DNA from: Acidobacteriaceae bacterium
GTDB taxonomy: Bacteria > Acidobacteriota > Terriglobia > Terriglobales > Acidobacteriaceae
DNA length: 37,057 nt
Reading direction: 5' to 3'
Assembly (NCBI GenBank): GCA_025350325.1
Contig: JANXYB010000043.1
Location: forward strand, 1-37,057
The notes under the pieces were generated by a model. It had not been told where the DNA came from, searched no databases, and saw only the letters and a program-made list of their open reading frames with translations. The translations under genes and the position numbers were made by a program. Position 1 is the stretch's first letter. Every line of letters starts with the position of its first letter. This document shows, piece by piece, positions 27,706 through 36,961 of the stretch.

Positions 27706-30700
27706 CCCGGTTGATCGAACAACATTTGACGCCAGATGAGTTGGATCGTCTCCTAGCGTCCGGCCAGCAGGCAACGGATGGAGTTATCGGTCCTGATCTG
27801 GGCGAGATACGCATTCACCTTGCGGAGTGTGATGATTGCCGAACACTGGTTAGCAGGCAGGCAGCGGTTGCGAGGCAACTTATGCTTTTGAGGGATAACT
27901 CGCAAGACGAGCGCAGTCCGGGATGTACTCGCGAGGAAGAGTGGCCGCTTCTAGCCGCCGGTCTCAGACCTGGACGCGATGGCGCCGGACTCGCCGAGCA
28001 CGCCGCGCAATGCGACTACTGCGGGGCCTTGTTTCGAGAAGCCACCGAAGACTTTGCCGACAACGGCAATCCCGACGAAGATGCGATGATTGCCCGCCTG
28101 CAAACGTCGCAGAGGCGAGGGCGACGCGATCTTGCGGCGCGTCTGAGCACCCTATCCCAGGGCGATCGCAATCGGCAGACCAGTTACCGCTGGGCCTCCG
28201 TTTCAATATGGCCGCGCTTTGCAATGGGGCTTGCAGCACTCGCGCTATTGGTCTTCGTTGGGTTGCGAATCTTCGCGCCGCGTCTTTCGGCGGAGGCAAC
28301 CGCGGACCATCTCATAGCGCAGGCATACACCGAGGAACGCAGTTTCGATTTACGCCTTCCTGGCGCAGCCTATGCTCCAGTACGTGCTGAGCGCGGCAGC
28401 GAAAGCTCGCGGATAAACCGCCCGGCGGCATTACTTGATGCGGAAGCTTTGGTGGCGCGAAACCTGGCAGCGCATCCTTCTGATCCCCAGTGGCTGGCTG
28501 CCAAGGGCCGCATTGATCTGCTGGAGTGGAACAGCGACTCTGCCATCAAGAGCCTCAAACAGGCGCAGGAATTGCAGCCGGATTCAGCACAATTCAAGTC
28601 GGATCTTGCATCCGCTTACTTTCAGCGCGCTGAAGTCACCGGCCAATCCATCGATTATGGTACGGCAGCGGAGTGGTATGGCCGTGCCCTGGCGCAGGAG
28701 CCCGATAACCCCATCGCTCTTTTTAATCGCGCGATTACTTACGAGCACCTGTTCTTATACGACCAGGCTCTTCATGATTGGCAGCACTATCTTAAGGTCG
28801 ATCCCAAGGGAGGGTGGGCAACCGAAGCACAAATCAGAATGGATAGGCTGCAGCAGAAGATGAAGGATCGCCATGCGTTCGCGCAACCTTTGCCTGCGGA
28901 TCCTGTCTCAGCCTTGTCGGTTCTGAAACTCCCACCCAACCAGAGCCATAGCGGCTCAGCACGCGATGCGAGAGCGGGGGATGAGGAGTATCTTCGCATT
29001 GCCCTCACCGCCTGGCTTCCGTCCGCGTTCAATAACTCGCACCCCGCTCGCTCGGATACATCAACGCGAAACGCGCTGGTGGAGTTAGGAAAGCTTTTGC
29101 GTGCTCGCCATGGCGACGCGTGGCTGAACGACTTATTATCGGTTCCTCCTTCAACGGCTGCGAACCAGGGTGTGCAGGAACTTGCTGCCGCAATCGTGGC
29201 CAATGGAAATGGCAATACCGAAGAGGCAGAAAAATCCGCGACGGCATCTGCATCTCATTTTCGTGCCGGCGGCAATGCGGCGGGCGAACTACGCGCGCGC
29301 TTCGAATTCCTGTATGCATTGAAGCGGGCGCAACGCGGTCATGCGTGTCTTGATGCGGCTCAGCAGTTGCTTACGCAGCTTGGAAATCGCCCTTACGCAT
29401 GGATTCGGATTCAAGGACATCTCGAACAGTCCAACTGCCTGTATATGACCGGCCAGCTACAGCCCGCGGTCGTTGGCACCAATGCCGCGATGCACGAGGC
29501 TCAAACTGCGGAGTACAAGACGCTCTACTTGCGAGCCCTTGGCTTGGCAGCGAGTTGGCAGACTGCGGAGGGGAATAGCTCTGCAGCGTGGCACTTGGAC
29601 TGCGTTGGTCTTGCAGAGTACTGGGCGGGACAATACGATAGCCTTCGTGCCTGGCAGTTCTATGATGACATGGGCTATGCACCGAGAGAATCTTCGCAGT
29701 GGTATCTTGCTGTAGCTCTCGGTCGCGAGGCAGTATCCGCGGTAGCGGCAGCCGGACGGCCAGCCGAGGAAGCGCAGGCTCGTTCACGCCTTGCCACGGT
29801 GGCCGCCTCCGCCGGACTAGCAACAGAAGCGCAGAGTGAATTTGAGAATGCCAAGCGTCTCTATCATCAACTCCCCAGATCAGCTACGGTAAGGGCCTTT
29901 GAGGCGAACGGCGAAATCGCGCAAGCGGAGATAGAGTATGAAGCCGGCCACTATAGCGCAGCGGCGGCGCGTCTTTACGCTTTACATCCAGAACTTCCCT
30001 ATCTGCAGAGCTACACGTTTCCACTTCGCTACTATGTCACGTTAGGAAAGTTGCACATCAAGAGCGGCGACATGAATCGTGCCGAGGCAGATCTGCACGC
30101 TGCGGTACTTATTACCGAACTCGGTCTCCACTCCCTTCCTGATCCATCGAATCGACTCACTTGGGAACGCGAAACGGGCGAGGCTTATCGCCTGCTCACT
30201 CGCTTACTTCTGCTCGATCGCAAGAAAGCCGTTGACGCGCTCCGCGTTTGGGAATGGTATCGCTCGTCAACAATGCGGCGCGACACGGCTCCTCGTGTGA
30301 CCGAACCCAACATGGTCTCTCGACCCGAAGAGATCCCATTTGGGAGTCTTGACTCGAATCCCGAACTGCCCCGGATGGATCGATTTGATAAATCTCGATC
30401 GCGTCTCCAAAATGTTACGGTCGTCTCTTATGCCTGGTTGAACGATGGCCTTGCTATATGGGTATTCGACAACCGTTCCATCCATTCACAATGGATCGCT
30501 GTTTCGCAGACTTCGGTGGAACGCATAGCACGGAGATTCACAGAAAACTGTGCGGACGCGTCCACTAGCACGGCCGATATTCATCGCGACGGAGCGCAGC
30601 TTTATAGTTGGCTATTGCAGCCGGTCGCAGGATTGCTTCCTCGGGATCGTACCCTGGTCATACAGCCGGACGGCCCCATCGCAATGATTCCGTTCCAGGC

Positions 30701-31421
30701 ACTGTGGACGGGTAGCAGCGAATATCTAGGGGCTCAGTGGGCCATAGTCGTTGCGCCGGATATGAACTTCGCTGACAAGCCTGTTCGCTCGAAATCTGAC
30801 ACAACTCAGGATGGGGCGTTGATTGTGGGTGTACCCAATGTCACCGGAGAGTTAGCCCACGGCCTTCCTGCGCTTCAGGATGCGGGGCTTGAAACTGAAA
30901 TGGTAGCGGACCATTTCCACCAGCGGACCGTGCTGCGCGGGAATGAAGCTACTCGCGATGCGGTCTTGCGGTACCTGCCTCGTGCGCGTGTATTTCATTT
31001 CTCGGGCCATGCCCTATCGGGAACCCCACATCGCGGACTACTCCTGACGGGTGCAGGTACGTCAGATCGTGCCCGGAACGCGGTTCTTCTTGATGCCGAC
31101 ACCATCGAACACATCCCCATGTCGCAGTGTTGGCTGGCAGTGCTTTCAGCTTGCTCGACCGCCCAGACCGAAGATGCGATCGTCGATCCGGCAGACTTGG
31201 CCAGCGCATTCCTTCGCTCCGGAGTAGCTAATGTTGTAGCCAGCAGGTGGAGCGTTGACTCCGCAGTCACCAGGGTCTTTATGACCGATTTTTATTCTCA
31301 TTTGCAGGGGCCGGATACGGTAGCGCGAGCCCTGCAGAGTGCAGCGGCAGAGATTAGAAGTGATGCTCTCACCAGTCACCCACATTATTGGGCAGCCTTT
31401 GATAGTTTCAGCAGAATCTGA
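27702..31421 (+). CDS. zf-HC2 / transmembrane / TPR / CHAT caspase-like protease fusion
   Basis: 1239 residues from TTG 27702, with AAGGAG eight bases upstream and a 4-base overlap with the sigma gene. Two HX3CX2C motifs lie near the N-terminus: His39/Cys43/Cys46 (HLAECDDC) and His100/Cys104/Cys107 (HAAQCDYC), as in zf-HC2 anti-sigma domains. One membrane helix follows (about 173-191, FAMGLAALALLVFVGLRIF). Residues about 245-390 are TPR-like (AIKSLKQAQELQPDSAQF, AEWYGRALAQEPDNPIALFN), and further helical repeats run to about 870. The CHAT domain has His1103 in VFHFSGHAL and Cys1151 in AVLSACSTAQ, with LASAFLRSGVANVVASRWSV near the end. If the zinc domain is cytoplasmic, TPR and CHAT lie in the periplasm. 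CHAT proteins are caspase-like cysteine proteases; the target is unknown. Confidence 0.9.
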   Translation: MTRLIEQHLTPDELDRLLASGQQATDGVIGPDLGEIRIHLAECDDCRTLVSRQAAVARQLMLLRDNSQDERSPGCTREEEWPLLAAGLRPGRDGAGLAEHAAQCDYCGALFREATEDFADNGNPDEDAMIARLQTSQRRGRRDLAARLSTLSQGDRNRQTSYRWASVSIWPRFAMGLAALALLVFVGLRIFAPRLSAEATADHLIAQAYTEERSFDLRLPGAAYAPVRAERGSESSRINRPAALLDAEALVARNLAAHPSDPQWLAAKGRIDLLEWNSDSAIKSLKQAQELQPDSAQFKSDLASAYFQRAEVTGQSIDYGTAAEWYGRALAQEPDNPIALFNRAITYEHLFLYDQALHDWQHYLKVDPKGGWATEAQIRMDRLQQKMKDRHAFAQPLPADPVSALSVLKLPPNQSHSGSARDARAGDEEYLRIALTAWLPSAFNNSHPARSDTSTRNALVELGKLLRARHGDAWLNDLLSVPPSTAANQGVQELAAAIVANGNGNTEEAEKSATASASHFRAGGNAAGELRARFEFLYALKRAQRGHACLDAAQQLLTQLGNRPYAWIRIQGHLEQSNCLYMTGQLQPAVVGTNAAMHEAQTAEYKTLYLRALGLAASWQTAEGNSSAAWHLDCVGLAEYWAGQYDSLRAWQFYDDMGYAPRESSQWYLAVALGREAVSAVAAAGRPAEEAQARSRLATVAASAGLATEAQSEFENAKRLYHQLPRSATVRAFEANGEIAQAEIEYEAGHYSAAAARLYALHPELPYLQSYTFPLRYYVTLGKLHIKSGDMNRAEADLHAAVLITELGLHSLPDPSNRLTWERETGEAYRLLTRLLLLDRKKAVDALRVWEWYRSSTMRRDTAPRVTEPNMVSRPEEIPFGSLDSNPELPRMDRFDKSRSRLQNVTVVSYAWLNDGLAIWVFDNRSIHSQWIAVSQTSVERIARRFTENCADASTSTADIHRDGAQLYSWLLQPVAGLLPRDRTLVIQPDGPIAMIPFQALWTGSSEYLGAQWAIVVAPDMNFADKPVRSKSDTTQDGALIVGVPNVTGELAHGLPALQDAGLETEMVADHFHQRTVLRGNEATRDAVLRYLPRARVFHFSGHALSGTPHRGLLLTGAGTSDRARNAVLLDADTIEHIPMSQCWLAVLSACSTAQTEDAIVDPADLASAFLRSGVANVVASRWSVDSAVTRVFMTDFYSHLQGPDTVARALQSAAAEIRSDALTSHPHYWAAFDSFSRI

Positions 31422-31449
31422 AGGTGCTAACAATTGGAGGAGGATCTAT

Positions 31450-32415
31450 ATGGACTCTACAACACGGCGAGGTTTGCTCAGAGGCATGGCCGCCTTACCT
31501 GCTCTCGCCGCATTGAGCGGATGTCGGGGCTTCGGTGCCGCCGACAACCATGAGGAAGAGGGTAAGCGCCAAACTCCTAAGGATAATCAGGCTTTCACCG
31601 GCCAGTTAAACGTATGCCTCCATGGCCTGTGGTTCGTCCAGGTTTGCAAGGAGGGATTTATTCTTCACGCACCAACCGTGGCCGATCACGTATACCGTGC
31701 GGGCTGGTGGAAGCAGGAGACGGAGCTTGATCCGAAGGTGTCATCCTTTGAGTTGAAAGGTTTGGTACCCCGCAGGACGGCGCCGGCTATCGATGACCTC
31801 CGCCATCCAGTCTTGAGGGCGACCGCCACACCGAATCGAGCGCTGATGAGCACGGTCATCAAGGTTCCATTCCCTGACGAGGTCCACGGACTGCGCTGCG
31901 TACGCCGAACCCAGACAGATGCTCCATTCTTTGCTGACGGCAAATACTCGCCGCGGCCTGACCTGATGTTTTTACCGATGAATCTTATACTCGTCTATCG
32001 TCCTGACTCGGCAAGCAAAACTCCTTTTTTAGAAGGAAGCACATGGCGCGGTCCTGCCTCCTCTCCCTATCCAGCGAATCTGCATTTGCGCGCTGAACCG
32101 TTGAAGATGTCCTTAATGGACGCACAGGCATTTCTATGTACCGCTTTGGGCATCACCGATCGTAAAGACCTGCTGATGAACGAGCGCTGGAAGAAATCGC
32201 CGCCGCCTCCGGTCGATCCCGTCAAACCTTTGTATGGCTACGATCGGGATGAGCAATTGGGGCTCGGCGAGCTTTTTCCTCCTATGAGAAGCGCGGCTGA
32301 TGTTTGGGATGAGGCAACTTTCGCAGAAATACCGAAGCTCGAAGGCAGTCCGTGCCGCGCGGACATCAATTTCGCGGCTCCCTCCAATTGCTCGCACATC
32401 ATTGGCCGCTGTTAG
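31450..32415 (+). CDS. Tat-exported lipoprotein of unknown family
   Basis: 321 residues from ATG 31450, preceded by a strong GGAGGAGG. The N-terminus has a twin-arginine motif, TTRRGLLRG, and a lipobox LSGC with the Cys at residue 25. So it is folded in the cytoplasm, exported by Tat and lipid-anchored. The mature part begins with a charged stretch (ADNHEEEGKRQTPKDNQ), then LNVCLHGLWFVQVCKEGFIL, with Cys-rich and Pro-rich parts later (KKSPPPPVDPVKPLYGYD) and two Cys near the end. No domain recognised. It starts 28 bases after the CHAT gene and is most likely in its transcript, which makes it a candidate partner or substrate. Confidence 0.78.
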   Translation: MDSTTRRGLLRGMAALPALAALSGCRGFGAADNHEEEGKRQTPKDNQAFTGQLNVCLHGLWFVQVCKEGFILHAPTVADHVYRAGWWKQETELDPKVSSFELKGLVPRRTAPAIDDLRHPVLRATATPNRALMSTVIKVPFPDEVHGLRCVRRTQTDAPFFADGKYSPRPDLMFLPMNLILVYRPDSASKTPFLEGSTWRGPASSPYPANLHLRAEPLKMSLMDAQAFLCTALGITDRKDLLMNERWKKSPPPPVDPVKPLYGYDRDEQLGLGELFPPMRSAADVWDEATFAEIPKLEGSPCRADINFAAPSNCSHIIGRC

Positions 32416-32454
32416 AGGTAATTAGCGTATTGATGGTGAAGTTCGGACGGTTCC

Positions 32455-32482
32455 CTTGCCCCACAAGTCGCCATGGGGCAAG
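32455..32482 (+). terminator. Hairpin after the sigma-CHAT-lipoprotein unit
   Basis: CTTGCCCC (32455-32462) pairs with GGGGCAAG (32475-32482), loop 12 bases, followed by TGCCATTT. It lies 40 bases after the lipoprotein stop and may end that transcript. The rest of 32416-32761 is gene-free and includes an AT-rich segment (about 32580-32610) that could hold a promoter for the next gene. Confidence 0.45.
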
Positions 32483-32761
32483 TGCCATTTAACCGCGGAC
32501 GTCTGTCTCGAGAATCCTCTGCTCCCTGAACACCCTTGCTTTCTTCCTTTCTGATCCCGGCTCAGGAGCACAGGCTCGGGAAATAAAAATCTTCAAAATT
32601 CATTAAAGGGATTCGCGAGCCCTTTCCGTTCTTTAAGTTGCGGGACAAAGATTTGCCCGGAACATAGTAGGTCGCCTGCGTCGTTGCGTTGCTTGCACTC
32701 GGCTTCTATCCATCCATCGGGCTAAACCACCCCCTAATTCACCTGAATAGAGGAGTTACCC

Positions 32762-33745
32762 ATGAACACACGAAATTCATTGCAGGCGAAGCTCTGCGTG
32801 ATTCTGACTGTTACGCTCGCGCTCACCGCATGCGTAAACGCACAACCATCGCAAGATGCTCAACAAGCACAACTGCACCAGGCTCTCGCGCTCTACCTGG
32901 CAAGTCAGGGCTCGGACCCGGCCGCAGCAGCCCGAGTTCAAGCCTTGCTGATGACGGCGGTGGCGCAAGGGGGCCAAACTGCCAGCCCGCAGCAGGCACA
33001 GATTTCCCAGCCATCCGCCCTGCGGGCAAGTTCCTCAGCCGCAGACAACCAGCTAGTAAGAATGGCCCAGATCGGTTCTCCCATCCAAGGCACATCAGCA
33101 TCGTCTTCGAAGAGCATTTTAGTCGGGAATGACCAACAGGCACTTTCCCTTCAGGCCGGCAGCGCAGCGACAGCCACTTCGCCAACCAAGAAGGATAGGA
33201 TGGTCCGCATCGGCGTACTCACACCCGATGCGCAGTTGATGCAGAATTCACCCGGAGGAGCAAAGGTCCCGGAATCGCTTCGCGCTTTGATTGTCAGCGA
33301 ACTAAGCGGTCCCCTGGTAGACGTTATATCGATCACTGCCCGGATACCTGTGCAGGTAGAAGCTGAAGTCAAACAGCAAGCCTGCGACTATGTGCTGTAC
33401 AGCACCTTCGTCCAAAAGCAGAAAGCGGGAGCTGGAGCTTTCTTCAAAAAGGCCAGTGCGCTGGCACCCATGATGAGCATGATCCCGATGGCAGGGGGCC
33501 TCGGTGGCGCCATGGTTGGAGTGGCGGCCGGTAGCGCAGTGGGAGCCGCCGGAAATTTGGCTGGCCTTGTCAAGGCCAAGGATCAGTGGACATTGACATA
33601 CAAGCTCGTGGCGCTGGGAAATGCATCTCCCGTCCTTGCCAACAGCAACCAGGCAACGGCCAAGAGTGACGGAGAGGATGTAGTGAAAGCGCTGATTAAC
33701 CAGGAAGCCATCGGCGTAATCAATCAGCTAACCCAGAAGAAGTAG
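32762..33745 (+). CDS. Secreted lipoprotein with Gly-rich hydrophobic segment, unknown function
   Basis: 327 residues from ATG 32762, with GAGGAG six bases upstream. The signal MNTRNSLQAKLCVILTVTLA ends in lipobox LTAC (Cys24), though cleavage after VNA-27 by signal peptidase I is possible. Residues 30-150 are Gln/Ala/Ser-rich and probably flexible. From about 155 a folded domain starts (MVRIGVLTPDAQLM, ESLRALIVSELSG, QVEAEVKQQACDYVLYSTF), which in layout resembles CsgG- or LpoB-like periplasmic domains, a weak comparison. A Gly/Met-rich stretch (MMSMIPMAGGLGGAMVGVAA) interrupts it before the last strands. A strong terminator follows. It is separated by 346 bases from the Tat lipoprotein. Confidence 0.72.
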   Translation: MNTRNSLQAKLCVILTVTLALTACVNAQPSQDAQQAQLHQALALYLASQGSDPAAAARVQALLMTAVAQGGQTASPQQAQISQPSALRASSSAADNQLVRMAQIGSPIQGTSASSSKSILVGNDQQALSLQAGSAATATSPTKKDRMVRIGVLTPDAQLMQNSPGGAKVPESLRALIVSELSGPLVDVISITARIPVQVEAEVKQQACDYVLYSTFVQKQKAGAGAFFKKASALAPMMSMIPMAGGLGGAMVGVAAGSAVGAAGNLAGLVKAKDQWTLTYKLVALGNASPVLANSNQATAKSDGEDVVKALINQEAIGVINQLTQKK

Positions 33746-34001
33746 GTAGAGACCCAACTGTGACCGTGTTTAAGAAGGACCTTGCACTCGCGGGTCCTTC
33801 TCTTACTTCCGATTCAAGTTCTGCAAACGCAACCCACTTGGGCTTCGAACGCCAGGCTGGGGCGAAATCATGCTCGATGTCGTCCCATGCCGACTGGTCC
33901 TCATCCCAGCATCCCCCGATGGCAAAAAGTAGAGAAAAGGATGTTCCCTCCAGATCGACACGGATGAAAAACTGAAATTCCTCCCGCAAACTGCCCGACA
34001 T
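33720..34001 (-). CDS. Possible small gene or gene remnant, opposite strand
   Basis: 93 codons from ATG 34001 with GAGG close upstream. The first two thirds read like a real acidic protein (LREEFQFFIRVDLEGTSFSL, CWDEDQSAWDDIEHDFAPAW), while the last third runs through the terminator of the facing gene and looks non-coding. A stop lies just upstream of the start, and another frame upstream reads MIPDTFVREHA, so a decayed gene is possible. I do not recognise a family. Apart from this and the terminator, 33746-34117 shows nothing. Confidence 0.3.
   Translation of the reverse strand: MSGSLREEFQFFIRVDLEGTSFSLLFAIGGCWDEDQSAWDDIEHDFAPAWRSKPKWVAFAELESEVREGPASARSFLNTVTVGSLPTSSGLAD
33773..33801 (+). 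terminator. Intrinsic terminator of the 32762-33745 gene
   Basis: AGAAGGACC (33773-33781) pairs perfectly with GGTCCTTCT (33793-33801), loop 11 bases, and is followed by CTTACTT. It starts 28 bases after the stop codon. Confidence 0.75.
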
Positions 34002-34117
34002 CTGCCTCGACCACGCCTGCTCGCGTGTTCACGCACAAACGTATCGGGGATCACGGCGCTACATCACAGTTCGGGCTAAGGTGCTGACGTTCGTTCTTCG
34101 TAAAGAAGGAACCGCCC

Positions 34118-36682
34118 ATGAATTGCCTTATTGCGCAGTTATTTCGTGTGCCTGCCGCCTCTACCGCAAAGACCTTAATCCTCAAATCATTGATACCGAT
34201 AACACTTCTGATTCTAGGTTCGATCTCGGGGTCGAAGTGCCTCGCTGCAGCAACAGCGAGTCCATCGAGTGTCAGTTGGGCCGCTGTTTCACTTGGCACT
34301 GTGGGCGCGTCCAAGTCCGCAAGATTGACCAATGGCGGCTCAGCCTCAATTGCCATCAGCAGCGTGGCAATCACAGGCACCCACTCCGCAGATTTCTTAA
34401 TCTCAAGCAAAACCTGTGCATCGCGCCTCGGGGCCCATGCCAGTTGTACAGTGACGATCCGCTTCAAGCCGCTGTCTACAGGCACCCGTACAGCTACGTT
34501 GAGTTTTATCGATTCCGCAAGTAACAGTCCGCTGAGGGTTGTGCTTTCCGGGATCGGAACGGCCTCAATAAGTACCGTTGCTGCGACTCCCATCAACTTG
34601 ACGTTTGGAAGCATCTACTCAGGCTCAAGCGGTAAATTATTGTCAGCTACGCTGAGCAATGGGACGTCGGCTTCAGTTGCGCTGAGCAGCATAGCAATCG
34701 CCGGCGTCAACGCCGCGGATTTCGCAATCTCAAGCACGACCTGTGGATCAAGTCTGGCAGCCTTTTCACGTTGTACTGCGACGATCCTCTTCAAAACGGC
34801 TGCAACCGGAACGCGCTCTGCCGCTCTCAGCTTTATCGACTCGGCAAAAAACAATCCGCAGACAGTTGCCCTCTTGGGCACCGGAATTGCGCCGGCCGGC
34901 AACCTAAGTCTGAGCCCATCGAGTATCAATTGGGCTAGTGTGTCGGTCGGAATGACGGGAGCGCCAAAGTCCACCACACTCACAAACAAAGGTTCCCAGG
35001 CGATTAGTATCGGCAGCATCGCTATGACCAGCACCGATCCTAAAGATTTCAAAATCTCAAGCAACACCTGCGGGACCCACTTAGGTGCCAACGCATCATG
35101 CACCCTCACGCTGGTCTTTACGCCAACAGCGATTGGTACGCGCGTAGCCTTGTTGACAATTACCGATAGCGCTATCAATAGTCCACAGACTGTTGCGGCA
35201 TCCGGGAATGGAGGACTTGCCACTGCAGTGCCGGCGTCCATTACGGTTGACTTTGGCTCTCGGTCCGGAACTCAAATGGCCATCGCGAACAGCATGGTAG
35301 GCGCGCATTATCTGGGAGGAGATCCTTATTGGGGAATCCTCTCTGATGCGACGAACCAAAGCGCGGTAGTACAGGCCGGATTGAAGTCAACGCGAATGCA
35401 CGCCAACATACCAAATGTTTACGCAACGATGACACCCGACTGGACCAAGATTGACCCCACTATCCAGTCACTCCAGGCGTTGGGAGTCCATCCCATACTT
35501 GAGTTCGATCTCACTCCCCCCTGGCTCCGGTCCTCAACCGCTCTCTGCCCCAACAATCCAGCGGCAAGCGTGCCCTCGGATCTAGTCAAATGGGGCCAGA
35601 TGGCGGCCTCGTATGTCGCTCACTTTGACCAGGCATTTCCCGGAGTTGTGCTCGATTACGAGATATGGAACGAGCCCAATGGTCCCAACCTATGTTCGAA
35701 CAACAAGTTAAACGACTATCTCGCCATCTACGCCGCGGCCGCGCCCTTGATGAAGGCCCAAGCCACGGCAGATGGGGTTTCAATCAGGGTTGGAGGGCCT
35801 GCCTCCGCCGGGGTGGCGATGACGAGTTTGTTGACTGACCCGCGCACTGCGCCCTTTGTGGACTTTTTCAGCTATCACACTTATCTCGCCGGCCCTACCG
35901 AGATTCAGCGAGGCATGACGTGGGATGGCGCTGGCGGAACACCTTCGCTGCTGTCAATGACCCTGAATTCGACCTCTGGCCTACAGGCTCAATATCTGCA
36001 AGTGCTCGCCGCCGTTCACTCAGCCAAGACTCCGTTAGGAGCGATGACACCGATCTACCTGGACGAATACAACGACGATTGGTCATTCAACCCAGACTGT
36101 TGCCGCAACAGCCCGACTTACTCGCCGTTGTTCAACAGTCTGGCGGTGGCGCAGATTCTCAACTCGGCCTACAGCGGAGCAAATCAATTGCCGCGCAGGA
36201 TGGTCTACTATGCCGCTGCTTCCAATCCATCTTCGTTTTGTCTCCTCGGAATTGCTGACGCTGCGATGAATTGTGCACGATCCGACAGCAGTGCCACGGC
36301 GACGCCGTATCCCCAGTGGTATACATATCAATTGATTTCAGCCCCGGGCTACTTGGATCTCATGGATGGCGGATTTATGGCAAAGTCCATTACTTTGTCA
36401 TCGGGAGCGAAGGCGCAGGGCCTGGTCGTCACCGCTTTCTATACGGCCACCACAAACAGCATTCTGCTTATCAACCCGACGGCGAGTTCCTTTGGAGCAG
36501 TTACGGTGCAGGTCAGCAACGCCGGCTTGCTCCGGCCCCAATTGACCTTGTACACGTTGAATTCCGCGAATTTGAAGATCGGCAGTTGGCCGGCATCCAT
36601 GGTCCCTGCGGCAGGCGGATCACAGGCTACCTTTGACATTCCGCCCCATTCAGTGCTGGGAATGTCTCTCACAGCTCACTAA
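34118..36682 (+). CDS. Secreted Hydin-like repeats fused to a clan GH-A glycoside hydrolase
   Basis: 854 residues from ATG 34118, with GAAGGA eight bases upstream. A hydrophobic segment (about 21-40, LILKSLIPITLLILGSISGS) serves as a long signal peptide. Three repeats of about 105 residues follow (roughly 46-150, 153-258 and 262-370), each with a pattern like SVSLGTVGASKSARLTN, ADFLISSKTC, ASCTVTIRFKP and ATLSFIDSA, as in choice-of-anchor-D / ASPM-SPD-2-Hydin domains. The catalytic part (about 380-760) has YEIWNEPN with the acid/base Glu519 and, in PIYLDEYNDDW, the likely nucleophile Glu650, as in GH39-like and related clan GH-A enzymes. A beta-sandwich-like tail closes it. It probably cleaves plant or microbial polysaccharide outside the cell; the substrate is not evident. 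Confidence 0.85.
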   Translation: MNCLIAQLFRVPAASTAKTLILKSLIPITLLILGSISGSKCLAAATASPSSVSWAAVSLGTVGASKSARLTNGGSASIAISSVAITGTHSADFLISSKTCASRLGAHASCTVTIRFKPLSTGTRTATLSFIDSASNSPLRVVLSGIGTASISTVAATPINLTFGSIYSGSSGKLLSATLSNGTSASVALSSIAIAGVNAADFAISSTTCGSSLAAFSRCTATILFKTAATGTRSAALSFIDSAKNNPQTVALLGTGIAPAGNLSLSPSSINWASVSVGMTGAPKSTTLTNKGSQAISIGSIAMTSTDPKDFKISSNTCGTHLGANASCTLTLVFTPTAIGTRVALLTITDSAINSPQTVAASGNGGLATAVPASITVDFGSRSGTQMAIANSMVGAHYLGGDPYWGILSDATNQSAVVQAGLKSTRMHANIPNVYATMTPDWTKIDPTIQSLQALGVHPILEFDLTPPWLRSSTALCPNNPAASVPSDLVKWGQMAASYVAHFDQAFPGVVLDYEIWNEPNGPNLCSNNKLNDYLAIYAAAAPLMKAQATADGVSIRVGGPASAGVAMTSLLTDPRTAPFVDFFSYHTYLAGPTEIQRGMTWDGAGGTPSLLSMTLNSTSGLQAQYLQVLAAVHSAKTPLGAMTPIYLDEYNDDWSFNPDCCRNSPTYSPLFNSLAVAQILNSAYSGANQLPRRMVYYAAASNPSSFCLLGIADAAMNCARSDSSATATPYPQWYTYQLISAPGYLDLMDGGFMAKSITLSSGAKAQGLVVTAFYTATTNSILLINPTASSFGAVTVQVSNAGLLRPQLTLYTLNSANLKIGSWPASMVPAAGGSQATFDIPPHSVLGMSLTAH

Positions 36683-36725
36683 GCAATCTCTTGTCGAGAG
36701 GATACATCGAGTCTTGACTTGGAAC

Positions 36726-36821
36726 GATCCGTTCGCGGAGGACAAAGAGAGACTGCTCCGTAGTGTTGGAAGGGTCGCAGACTCGAACTGCACGCATGTT
36801 GGCGGGACCCTGATGGCTAAC
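36726..36821. repeat. 96-bp inverted repeat, left arm
   Basis: This arm is the reverse complement of 36962-37057 with four mismatches in 96 bases. It lies 43 bases after the glycoside hydrolase stop. The arm begins GATCCG and contains GACTGCTCCGTAGTGTTGGA. Between the arms (36822-36961) I see no gene, only a short minus-strand stretch that reads DLAGPVAAAILGQNKDGTYN and could be decayed coding sequence. Confidence 0.85.
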
Positions 36822-36961
36822 ATTGCGGTGACCCAACAATGCTGCACGTTGTAGGTGCCGTCCTTGTTCTGTCCAAGGATGGCAGCGGCTACCGGACCGG
36901 CCAGATCGCCAAATATCGGTCAATGGTTGGTGAGGTTGGTGAGGCCGGCGATCACCCCAAG

